DNA from: Sacculina carcini | Taxonomy: Eukaryota > Arthropoda > Thecostraca > Sacculinidae | Length of the DNA: 64,000 nucleotides | Direction: 5' to 3' | Assembly (NCBI GenBank): GCA_916048095.2 | Contig: OU696594.1 | Span: forward strand, 1,422,001 to 1,486,000 | In this document: positions 55,252-64,000 of the stretch, one piece after another | How positions within the stretch are numbered: the first letter of the stretch is position 1 | How the letters are laid out: the number at the start of each line of letters is the position of its first letter | Notes under the pieces: generated by a model | Told to the model about the DNA's origin: nothing | What the model saw: only the letters and a program-made list of their open reading frames with translations | The model's database searches: none | Translations under genes and position numbers: made by a program

Positions 55252-55590
55252 GTGCACAAGTATCTAAAATGACCGATTTCGGTCAATTTTGACGTTTTTG
55301 GGGTGTCAGTGACATATGTGTGCACAAGTATCGAAAATGACCGATTTCGGTAAATTTTGACGTTTTTGCGATGTCAGTGACTACGTGTGCACAAGTATCG
55401 AAAATGACCGATTTCGGTCAATTTTGACGTTTTTGGGATGTCAGTGACATACGTATGCACAAGTATCAAAAATGACCGATTTCGGTCAATTTTGACGTTT
55501 TTGAGATGTCAGTGTCATACGTGTGCACAAATATCGGAAATGACCAATTTCGGTCAATTTGGAAAATTACACTTTGGAACATTTACACTT
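55252..55590. repeat. 67-bp minisatellite, five copies
   Basis: GTGCACAAGTATC recurs at about 55252, 55320, 55387, 55454 and 55522. Each unit includes the palindrome GACCGATTTCGGTC and TTTTGACGTTTTTG. Confidence 0.92.
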
Positions 55591-55990
55591 CGGACACTTA
55601 TAGCTTTTCTTGTAGAACACAACATTATCTACACAATAGTATAATTTTTATAGTTGTACCATTGCTGATATATGAGAAATAGATAGCGGAATATTAACCA
55701 AAATATTCGCGTTTCTCAGTGCTAATTTTGCTTTTTTGACTTTGTCATTTTGATTTCACACCGCCGTAACTTTTTTTCAAAACACTTTGAATAATTTATA
55801 ATTATACCGTGTTGTAGAAAACAAAATTCCCATCATGATGGTATAATTTATTTAGATGTGTGATATTTATTTGTTGAGTGATATTTGTTGAGAAATAGAG
55901 AAAAAAGCAAATAAAATCGGTCGCCTTAAGTTAAAATGAAATTATGAATGTAGATTCTAATTTTGTCATTTTTACATATTCCTTAGATGT
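55591..55990 (+). repeat. Diverged satellite edge units
   Basis: Matches the edge units near 20.6 and 25.5 kb (GTACCATTGCTG, GATAGCGGAATATT). Confidence 0.75.
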
Positions 55991-56032
55991 TATTTGTTTT
56001 GCCATGCACTGATTGCAAATTTTCTAAATGGC

Positions 56033-56285
56033 TGTTTGTATCGTATCTCCTGATAAACCACTGGACCGATTTTTTTTTATGAAACTTGATCTCTAGGGGT
56101 AAAATGGATGCAAGATGGTAATATGCTAGGTTTTGTTGACCTCCGAGGTCATTTTAAAGGTCATTGAGGTCATTTGTGTCTGTTTCCCTATCTCCTCCTA
56201 AACCACTGGACCGATTTGGATGTAACCTGGTCCCTAGGGGTAAAATGGATGCAAGAAGGTCATAGGCTAAGTTTTGTTGCATATA
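56033..56285. repeat. Two ~145-bp tandem units
   Basis: AAACCACTGGACCGATTT and AGGGGTAAAATGGATGCAAG occur twice, 145 bp apart. Confidence 0.8.
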
Positions 56286-56788
56286 AACATATAAACTAGC
56301 ATATAAACTCGATAATAATCAAAACGTTATTCTGTCTGTGTGTTTGCACAAACGAGTTTTTCACATTTTGGGGATTTTATGCCACGGGTTTGAGAAAAAG
56401 TGCTCAACAGAATTGACAGGTTTTTATATCCTCAGATTGAAAATTTTGTCTTCTACAAGATGATATATTTTTAAAATATGTAGTGCCAACATTCAAAAAG
56501 ATATAACCGTTTATTCAAGACTATGTCATTTCCACCGACGACTGATAGATTTAACACAGCGATCAATGGAGACAATGGCGGATCCAGGAATTTTGCAGGG
56601 GGCTTAGCCTCTTTGAAATAGGTTTTTAAAAATTTCCTTCGCATGCAATGTTTACCCCTAATTTGATATATCTTCTAAAAACATTTTCAACAAACCAATA
56701 TAAAATATTCAACCCCAATTTAAATATTCACTTCATCCGCCTATGATTTCTCGCTGCTGCGAAATCAACATCTGAGTGAGAACATCTG
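56286..56788. other. Unassigned AT-rich DNA
   Basis: About 500 bp without a recognised gene or repeat. Confidence 0.3.
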
Positions 56789-57255
56789 AGGCAACGAAGT
56801 TTTCTTACTTCGCCTTGGCCCTCGACGAATCAACGGACTTGAATGACACGGCCCAGTTGGCCATCTTCGTGCGAGGCATCGACACCAACTTCAACGTGAC
56901 AGAGGAGCTGCTGACTGTACGCTCCATGAAGAGCAGCACCACGGGCGAGGAAATCTTTAACGAGCTGAAGGCTGCCATGAACGACGCCAAATTGGACTTC
57001 AATCGCCTCATCGGCATTGCCACGGACGGTGCACCGTCCATGTTGGGCACGGGTCGCGGTCTCCAGGGCTATGTGATGGCGGAGTTGGACCGCCAGGGTC
57101 TGTCGCACGAGCACTTGGTGTGGTGCCATTGCATCATCCACCAGGAGGCCCTCTGTGCAAAGATTTTCAATGTCAGTTTCAAGGAAGTGATGAGTAAGGT
57201 AATCGGCCATGTCAATCACATCCGCTGCCATGCCATGAAGCACAGGTAGTTCAGG
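56789..57255 (+). pseudogene. hAT transposase copy 3, internal fragment
   Basis: A 157-residue frame (56776-57249) holds only the catalytic middle: LALDESTDLND, GIATDGAPSMLG and WCHCIIHQEALC. It ends at the same AMKHR stop as copies 1 and 2. It is inverted relative to them and lacks the BED finger, C-terminal half and termini. The match breaks off near 57290 after GCCCGCAACGGTGA. Confidence 0.9.
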
Positions 57256-57302
57256 CAGTTTTTGTTGGAGTTGGATGCCCGCAACGGTGATCGCAACGGT
57301 GA

Positions 57303-57475
57303 TTGATGATACAAATTAACAGATCGCTGATCAAGGCTTTCATCACGTCGATTTTAACATATTTTATAAGTGTATGTGGGACCGCGTGCTCTGAACATCA
57401 ACACAAGCTACAAAAAATATTGAATTTTTGTGCTCGAATTTTTACATATACAAGAAAGCGTGACTATATAACAGA
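57303..57475 (+). pseudogene. LINE reverse transcriptase fragment
   Basis: SLIKAFITSILTYFISVCGT, then HKLQKILNFCARIF, resembles the region after the palm in CR1/Jockey-type LINEs. Only about 55 residues remain. The neighbouring LINE inserted at its right edge. Confidence 0.5.
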
Positions 57476-57488
57476 CGTATACATTATA

Positions 57489-59136
57489 CGTCTGTTATAG
57501 AGTTACAGCAGCCTGCTTCACTACCAGATATGCCTGTCATGTCACATCACGAAGTATCACTCTGCGAGCTGACTTCGGCTGTCAATTCTGCGGCGTGCGG
57601 TAAATCAGCAGGGTTCGACGGCATCCCAGTGGACGTTTGGAAAGTCGACGAGCTGACGCATCTGCTGCTGCCCTTTGTGAACAGCGTTGTAAACTACGCA
57701 TGCCCACCAGAAGAATGGCTCAGGTCAGTAATAATAACCATTCCGAAGAAATCTGGCAACATGGAGCTGCATAACCTCCGAGGAATCTCGCTGATGCCAT
57801 CTGCCACCAAACTCTATAATCGAGTGATGTTAAACCGTTTACGCGAGCATATCGACAGCAATATTCTACCCGCACAGTCTGGTTTTCGTCCCAACAGAGG
57901 CACAACAGAACAAATTATCTGTCTCAAAATGTGCATGGAGGACGCCACTGTGAGGAAAAAGTCGTTATGTGCGATTGCATTAGACTTCCAAAAAGCATTC
58001 GATAGCATCAACCGTCTTGCAATGAAACAGGTGCTCCAGTTTTACTGCCGCAACAGTGCCCTGGTCGACAGCATAATGTGTTTGTATAATGGATCAACCG
58101 CCACTGTGCGCACAGCGCTCGGCGAGACAGCACCGTTTAACACCACTTCTGGGGTGTTACAGGGCGATACATTGGCGCCCTATCTTTTCGTGTTATGCAT
58201 TGACTACGTGCTCAGGAGCAGCCTGACCGAGGAAGACGGTTTCACAGTGCGTCGGCGCCTCTCATCACGACACCCAATGGTCAAGATCACGGCGCTGGCA
58301 TACGCTGACGATGTTGTAATTCTTGCCGACACTCCCGCCGCTGCTCAGCGCCAGATGCACCGCTACGAGCGCGCAGCTGTTTCTGTCGGCCTGACTCTGA
58401 ACGAGAAAAAATGCACAGTCTCGCTGATTGGATGCAGTGTATCAGGTAGCCCTGTTGTACACACAAGCTCGGGTGCGCCACTGCCGACAGTCTCCGAGTG
58501 TCGCTACCTGGGCAGTGATGTTCCCAACAGCAAGAGTGCATTCCACCACAGACGTCAGCTGGCGTGGGTTGCAGCTCGAAAGTTAAGTGCAGCGTGGAGA
58601 TCTGACATTTCAACGGCCTGCAAAGTGAAGCTTTTTCGCGCGTGTGTACAGACCGTACTGTTGTACGGCGGTGAAAGCTGGTCGCTGACGAAAACTCTGG
58701 TGGCAGAAGTCAACGCCGGACAGCGGGCACTGTTGAGGTATTGTATTAATGTGCGCTACCCACAAACTATCTCCAGTGCAGCCCTGTACGCCACCAGCAA
58801 GTTGTCGGCCGCCAGTGTTTTGTTGCGTCGGAGGCGACTCCAGTTGCTTGGGCATGTACTGCGCCGACCCGAGTCGCCGATGGCAATCGTTTTTGTCAAC
58901 GCACCAACAGAACCCCTGCGCAGAGGCAGAGCCAGTCGCCAAACCCTGCGTCAAGTGCTGGACGACGACCTCACAGAGATAGGCATCACGACAGCAGAGG
59001 CGGCGACTCAGGCCAAAGACAGTGTCCGGTGGGCCAACCTCCTGAAAACGCTGTAACACGGCTGATCTGATTGTTGCTACGGGCGAGATGTGTGCCTTTT
59101 TGCATATGTCACTCTTCGCATCATCATCATCATCAT
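57489..59136 (+). mobile_element. RTE-like LINE with target duplication
   Basis: Bounded by the 13-bp direct repeat CGTATACATTATA at 57476-57488 and 59137-59149. It ends in a CAT trinucleotide tail (about 59119-59136), as RTE-type LINEs often do. It is 5'-truncated, with no endonuclease. Confidence 0.9.
57530..59056 (+). CDS. RTE-like reverse transcriptase (5'-truncated)
   Basis: A 508-residue open frame. GKSAGFDGIPVDVWK lies near 25-40, LRGISLMPSATKLYNRVML near 85-105 and SGFRPNRGTTEQI near 120. Motif A is AIALDFQKAFDSINR near 150, then GVLQGDTLAPYLF near 207-220, and the catalytic ALAYADDVVIL has its YADD at 258-261. The C-terminal domain (LLYGGESWSLTKTL, RRRRLQLLGHVLRRP) is RTE-like. The family copies its RNA at the target nick. 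No stop interrupts it and the tail is short, so the insertion looks fairly recent. RTE versus a related clade is not certain. Confidence 0.88.
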   Translation: MPVMSHHEVSLCELTSAVNSAACGKSAGFDGIPVDVWKVDELTHLLLPFVNSVVNYACPPEEWLRSVIITIPKKSGNMELHNLRGISLMPSATKLYNRVMLNRLREHIDSNILPAQSGFRPNRGTTEQIICLKMCMEDATVRKKSLCAIALDFQKAFDSINRLAMKQVLQFYCRNSALVDSIMCLYNGSTATVRTALGETAPFNTTSGVLQGDTLAPYLFVLCIDYVLRSSLTEEDGFTVRRRLSSRHPMVKITALAYADDVVILADTPAAAQRQMHRYERAAVSVGLTLNEKKCTVSLIGCSVSGSPVVHTSSGAPLPTVSECRYLGSDVPNSKSAFHHRRQLAWVAARKLSAAWRSDISTACKVKLFRACVQTVLLYGGESWSLTKTLVAEVNAGQRALLRYCINVRYPQTISSAALYATSKLSAASVLLRRRRLQLLGHVLRRPESPMAIVFVNAPTEPLRRGRASRQTLRQVLDDDLTEIGITTAEAATQAKDSVRWANLLKTL

Positions 59137-59194
59137 CGTATACATTATAGTGGGACTAGCGACAATCACTGAACGTGTTACAAGCGTGAAGTAA

Positions 59195-59530
59195 GAACGT
59201 GTTTTGGTCAATATTTCGCTATCTATTCCTCATAAAACAGCAAAGCTAGAGCTATAAAAATTATACTATTGTGTAGAAAATGTTGTGTTCTACGAGAAAA
59301 AAAATTTATACCCGCAAATGATACAAAAAATGTGTATAATTGGCAAAATTCTCAAATACATCCAAAATTACACTTGAACACCGGGCGATAAAAATTTATT
59401 AATCTTTCTACTATTTATCGGTAAATATTTGCTACAAATAAAAATAAATTTTACCATCGTGCTGAAAATTGTGTTTTATACAATGCGGTATAATTTTTTA
59501 TTTCCCAAAGTGTATCTAAAGCTGTTTTGG
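59195..59530 (-). repeat. Single satellite unit, inverted
   Basis: Reverse complement of the ~342-bp unit (GGTCAATATTTCGCTATC, CACTTGAACACCGGGCG), more diverged than the arrays. Confidence 0.8.
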
Positions 59531-59599
59531 GCTGTTTTTATTACAAAGAATAAACATGGCAAGTAAACTTGCCACCCGGCGTTGGCGACAAGGGTTTGA

Positions 59600-60150
59600 T
59601 CAATTTTGAATGTACCGCTGCTTACGTGCAATGATATATTTTTATCTTGATTTCAGGATGTCCCTGAATGAAATACATGACCTTATGATGGAAGAGGAAT
59701 CAGATGAGCAAACTGAAGTCAGAATAGCTATCGATGAAGCACCGGAAGCCGACACAGATCAAGACAGTGACGGTTCTGATGATGAAGTTACCTGCAACCC
59801 GGTGAACCTTCCGAGGAGAATTTTACTCAGCAATGGTTTGAGTCGTGATGCAGATGATGATCACCCTCACATCAAATCAACTCAATGTCTTGCAGCAGAA
59901 CCACTTAAAACAAAGCGACGAAAAAATTTGCCTACAAGTGGCATGATGATATTCATCAGGTGGTAAATCTGGTCCCTGATTATGATCAAGTTTCAACAGC
60001 TCAGTGTGGACACTTAAAGGATCGATAAAAGATTTGGTCTTGGTGGGAGTGTAGTGCTTCAAATGATTGAAAGATGTGAATATGCAACCTGGTCAACACG
60101 CTGTCTTTGACAAATTTTTTTGGGTCAGCTGCATTACTTGAAGAAATAGC
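59600..60150 (+). pseudogene. piggyBac-like transposase relic (PGBD-type)
   Basis: The likely start is the ATG at 59658 (MSLNEIHDLMMEEESDEQ), behind a splice-acceptor-like TTTATCTTGATTTCAG. The acidic stretch TDQDSDGSDDEV is typical of piggyBac N-termini. After KRRKN the match moves to another frame (KKFAYKWHDDIHQVV). It then jumps to PGQHAVFDKFF and GSAALLEEIA near 60.09-60.14 kb, which resembles the late catalytic region (compare PGQYHFVFNNFF in PGBD3). The catalytic middle is therefore deleted, with at least two frame changes. No terminal repeats were identified. Confidence 0.6.
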
Positions 60151-60600
60151 ATAAAATAAAATAGCAGCCACCTGCACACTCAGAGACGAACAGACGAGCT
60201 AGTCAAGTGCTTGCCGCCGCGGGGCATGAACACCTAACAGCATGACATGCGCACACACATACAAACACATACAAACACACGCTCATAGACACAGTAAACT
60301 ACTCAAAGCGCAAATGCAAATCACACACACACACACACATACACACACACACACACACGAACACCCACACACACACACACAGTAAACCATAGCCAATCAC
60401 AGAACAACTAATTTGGGATATCAATGTCATTGGTGGGGTCGGGAATGGTACGGTTTTTTTATAAATAGCGCTCTTCCTAAGAGCAAATTTTTAAAACGTT
60501 TCATTGTATCAGTGAACTTACCAGCACGACACTTAGTTGAAATTTGGCAAGAAAGTATCTTAGATTAAATAAAGTTCAATAACAATTTGAAATTGTCTAT
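60151..60600 (+). repeat. Possible solo LTR relic, CA-rich
   Basis: GTCAAGTGCTTGCCGCCGCGG and the CA-rich run resemble the 424-bp terminal repeats at 29.58-30.0 kb, at low identity. A TATA-like TTTATAAATAG (near 60459) and AATAAAG (near 60568) follow. LTR identity is an inference. Confidence 0.4.
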
Positions 60601-61632
60601 GAATAACATGTGTGTGTTTTCGTGTTGAGTCACGTTTGTTTGGCTGTTCAGCACAGAAGTGGTATGACGCACGCCCTGGTGCCGGTTGCATCGCCTGTTT
60701 TGGGCGTTTTGTTTTGATTCGTTGTTTTTTGCACTCTGCAACAAACGCTGCAGGGCGGCGGCTCATGCACACCATGTTTGTGCGTGTGTGTTTGTGCGTG
60801 TGTGTTTGTGCAGTGTGCTGTCCACGTGCTGGCGGATTAAGCAGACAGGGGGCACTGACAAACAGAGGAGCTTCAAAGAAGCCATCCCTAAATCATCTTG
60901 ATTGATTTGACTTTTAAGCATTGCCCTTCTGTTCTCATTTGCAAATAGTGTTTTGCTAGCATTCGTGCATGGGCCGTTTACTTTTCCAAGCATTGCTGAT
61001 GACTTAGAAAGGAATTTTACGCTTGCCGTTTTCGACATACTGACATACTCTGCTCGAGGCAAAAACTTCATCTCAACCATGTCCAAATGGATTAAACTGT
61101 CGTGACAGTCAGCCGTTTCTCAATAAACACTCATAATGTGAAACAGCACAGATTACGTTTTCTAGTTGACATTCAATCCTCGTTCAATGCATGTAATGGT
61201 GTGCACGCTGATATATCTTCAAGTAGTTTGTCATTCATCTCAGAGATCGTACAAGTTTGGGTCTAATTAGTGTATGTTTCCAATATCCAATTGAAATGTT
61301 TGTGGTTGAAAATGTTGTTTTGGACAAAAGTACCAATACTTGATTAACAATCAACAATGCAATAATTTGATTATACAATTCCGTCAAGTGTTTGGATACA
61401 GATGCAGCCAATGAAGTTCTTCATCATAATCAGAAGCACAAAGAAAAACAAAGAAAGAAAAAGTCCGGATGATTTGGCAGAAATATTGATGAGTATCTGA
61501 GCGTTTACCTACGACTCGCATTCACAAAGATACCGAGAAATCAGCAGCTGCAGTGGACAATTGAAACAATGAGCGCTTCAACAGGTCATTCATGCAATCC
61601 TTTAAGCTATTGCTATTGCTTTAAGCTATTTT
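60601..61632. other. Unidentified region
   Basis: About 1 kb with the most varied composition of the window and no match to its repeats. A 107-residue minus-strand frame (61086-60763) contains FLPRAEYVSMSKTASVKFLS and KTLFANENRRAMLKSQINQD; its last part runs into a GT-repeat. I do not recognise it. It could be a host exon remnant or an element relic. Confidence 0.3.
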
Positions 61633-62092
61633 AGCATGTTTGTCACAGACAATTCACTGGCTAGGTTTTGTCAGAGGAAGAAATTGTTGGAGCGCATCAA
61701 GAAGCGAACCGCTGTCCACATGTACACTGATTATACCGCTGTCCACATGTACACATGAACACAGTGTCCGCTGTACACGGAATTAATTCCACTGAAGTGC
61801 AATTACTTTTAAGAATGCATATTATTAGCTCCAATCATTGATGGTGTGGTTTTATTGCGTACGTTTAAATTAATCCTACACTATACTGAATAGAAAGGTT
61901 ATATTGTCCTCAATATTTACACATGAATTGTTCCGCACTAAGGGCGGGAAAAATGCTACTTGCAACAAAGTAAACTACTGAATATAACTGTGTAATGTAA
62001 TTGGTTTAATTACAAGTTGCATATGCATATGGGCTGCAATATCATGTAATGCCAACTATATGCATATGCTGCTTCAGAGGAAGCATTATCCT
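61633..62092. repeat. 460-bp dispersed repeat, copy B
   Basis: Nearly identical to 5893-6352 in the same orientation. Homology ends sharply at GCATTATCCTG. Confidence 0.85.
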
Positions 62093-62373
62093 GAATATTC
62101 CAAAATATATTTATAACTCAACATCACTGTCTAGCACCGGCTCCTGGAGACGGCGTTCCCACGTTTAGAGCTCATCTTCCCCCGTCTTTTAACTTCTTAC
62201 ATGCCTGTCGATCTCTTTCTTCATAATTGAAACCTTCGGGCGGTGGAGTTGGCATCATTTTCAATGCCTCGCTTTCCCTCTCCACCCTCAAGTAATTCAA
62301 TTTTACATCTCCCGCTTTCGAATTTGTAGTACTATGTCTGTCTCTACCAGCACTTCCCACCCTGGGTATTATA

Positions 62374-62568
62374 GTGGTATACCGTCATAATAATTCTGGT
62401 ACCGCCTCACTCTTCCTGTCTGACTTTGACGAATTCATCTCACTACTTTCCCAACATTTCTCTGATAACTATATTCTGCTAGGCGACTTCAACATCTGGG
62501 TTGATCTCCCTTCGTCTCAAACTCTCATACGTGATTTTATTTCTCTGCTCGACTGCGAATATCATTAG
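62374..62568 (+). pseudogene. LINE endonuclease C-terminal fragment
   Basis: YRHNNSGTASLFLSDFDEFI, then NYILLGDFNIWVDL: the GDFN block of apurinic-type LINE endonucleases. The frame stops soon after, near the internal deletion. Confidence 0.8.
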
Positions 62569-62878
62569 ATTTTTAATCTGCCTTTGATCTCGTCAATCAT
62601 TCCATTCTTTGTGAAGATCTTGCCCCTATTGGCTTTTCTTCCTAAGCTCTTTCTCTTCCTTCTTCCTACCTTCATAAGCGTTCTTTATCTGTCCGCTGTG
62701 ATTCCCGGATGTCTGTCAATCTTCCGTTGACTTCCCACAGGGTTCTCTCCTGGGACCACTCCTTTTCAACCTCTACGTCTCGTCCCTTTGTTATGTCCTC
62801 AGAGAAAACCCTATTTCCTTTCATGTCTATGCTGACGATGTACAAATTTACTTTGCCCTATCTTTACATAATTCTACT

Positions 62879-63838
62879 TTGGTATCTAAACTTCTTTCCC
62901 ATATTTCGTCATGGGCTGCCTCCAGATACTTCCTTCTTAATCACGACAAAACAGTCTACTTAGCTTTTCATCCTCCAAGGATAACCCCTACCACTGTCTC
63001 CTTGCCTCTAGCTTCTCAAATTTGCAGCCTTGGCATCACATTTGATCAGACAATACCATTTTCTCAACAAATTTCTCAAATCACTCGCTCTTGCCGCTTC
63101 ATTCTGAGAAAATTATATCCCATACGTACTCTTTTGGACGAATCTTCGGCTGTTATTCTCGTCAATTCTTACATTTTCATTCGCCTAGATTACTGCAACT
63201 CCTTGTTTTTTCACCTTCCCCTCAAAAGTATCCGCCATCTACAATTCATTATCCATTATCAACCTTGCCTGTCGCTTAGTTCTTAAACTTCCTCCCAAAA
63301 CGCCAACTTCAGCTCACCTTCACCGTTTTGGTTGGCTCACTGCTCATTTCCGAATTCGGTACAAAATTTGCTGTTTGGTATACAAAAAACTTCACTGCCC
63401 TTCACCCCCGTCCTATCTACGCTCACTACTTCTGGTTCAAGAGAGTACTTCTGGTTCACGTCGCCATCCTACTCCTCTAATCTGTCCCCTGCGTTGAACC
63501 AGTCCACTTGGTCTGCGAAATCATTCTTTTTTTCTGCACCCCGCATTTATAATTCACTTTCTCCTCGCCTCCTCCGAATGAAATCCTACTCACCTTGCTC
63601 CTCTGAACTCCACAAGATTTCCTATCTTTGGCCTCAGAGTCTTCTTAAGTCTACTTGTTTGCAATGTTATAATGAATTTATTCTTCCCATTGATATTGAT
63701 TTAATCCGTCTTTCCTTTTATTTAATAATATATCTCTTTTTTGCACATTTATTTACATATTCGGGACTCATAATTGCTACATGTTTGTGTTTCTGTTCTG
63801 CGCTGCATGTTTATACTTCACCCAGCCTGCGCAGTTGA
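62879..63838 (+). pseudogene. LINE reverse transcriptase C-terminal region, in pieces
   Basis: HISSWAASRYFLLNHDKTVYL, ICSLGITFDQTIPFS and RLDYCNSLFFHLPLKSIRHL match the ORFs ending at 8144 and 37275. At least one frame change near 63.29 kb separates it from the last part (PALNQSTWSAKSFFFSAPRI). No functional product is expected. Confidence 0.85.
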
Positions 63839-63939
63839 CCCAATTTCCCACTTGCTCCAGTCGTATTTTGCTTGTCGCGCGCTGTAACTATTTTGTGCGC
63901 ATTATTAAATACATGTTTGTTGTCGTTGTTGTTGTTGAG

Positions 63940-64000
63940 TTTTGTATATGAGCTCATTCTACACGGTAAAATTGAGTTTTTAAGCCCGCCCGCCGTGCGG
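63940..64000. repeat. Helitron-like module at the window edge
   Basis: CATTCTACACGGTAAAATTGA and AAGCCCGCCCGCCGTGCGG match the modules at 6.68 and 51.44 kb. It continues outside the window. Confidence 0.6.

Larger units (their letters stand above)
62094..63938 (+). mobile_element. CR1/L2-like LINE, degraded (LINE-4 of 4)
   Basis: The endonuclease end (DNYILLGDFNIWVD near 62460-62510) runs almost directly into reverse transcriptase (FDLVNHSI near 62580, YADDVQIYF near 62830), so several hundred bases are deleted between them. The reverse transcriptase C-terminal part follows in pieces (62879-63286, 63332-63838) with frame changes. The 3' end has the family tail (TTAAATACATG then TTG repeats, 63915-63937). 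Older than the other three copies. Confidence 0.85.

Noticed and set aside
55065-55325. 86-residue minus-strand ORF
   Set aside because: It lies across CA-rich repeats and the 67-bp minisatellite; no domain.

Overview
The window reads as a gene-poor, AT-rich stretch of a metazoan (probably invertebrate) nuclear genome. Nearly everything recognisable is a transposable element, an element fragment or satellite DNA. Four CR1/L2-like LINEs, one RTE-like LINE, a Penelope-like element, BED-type hAT copies, a piggyBac relic, three Ty3/gypsy-type LTR elements, Helitron-like non-autonomous elements and microsatellites occur together. There are no bacterial-style operons and no convincing host gene. 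I cannot name the species.

Layout. 0.1-2.0 kb: a 19-bp GC-rich minisatellite, a dispersed repeat leading into a Helitron-like 5' end, and an LTR. 2-5.6 kb: a 5'-truncated gypsy fossil on the minus strand. 5.9-7.3 kb: Helitron-like fragments. 7.35-12.6 kb: two CR1/L2-like LINEs separated by a 217-bp palindrome with hammerhead-like ends, then a Penelope-like element on the minus strand. 12.8-19.4 kb: a hAT element split by a young, nearly whole LTR retrotransposon with a 5-bp target duplication. 19.4-20.9 kb: satellite units.

20.87-33.24 kb is a 12.4-kb inverted repeat. Two Helitron-like elements point away from a palindromic centre at about 26.71 kb. The right arm carries a small LTR-like element with identical 424-bp ends, which sits between two 519-bp copies of its target. 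33.2-43.2 kb holds a rearranged gypsy-type element with a LINE inside its gag, followed by a second LTR-gag unit. 43.2-47.0 kb holds a satellite array and a second hAT copy. 47-55 kb holds more Helitron-like arrays, including a 2.0-kb tandem duplication. 55-64 kb holds minisatellites, a third hAT fragment, an RTE-like LINE with a 13-bp target duplication, a piggyBac relic, unidentified DNA, and a degraded LINE.

The genes do not form a pathway; they are independent transposition modules. The most unusual features are the Helitron-like 3'-end/5'-end junctions (32889/32890 and 49195/49196), the large palindrome built from such elements, the hairpin-bearing dimeric satellite of about 342 bp, and the small LTR-like element with its long flanking duplication. 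Identities and boundaries come from reading the sequence by eye; no alignment or database search was run.
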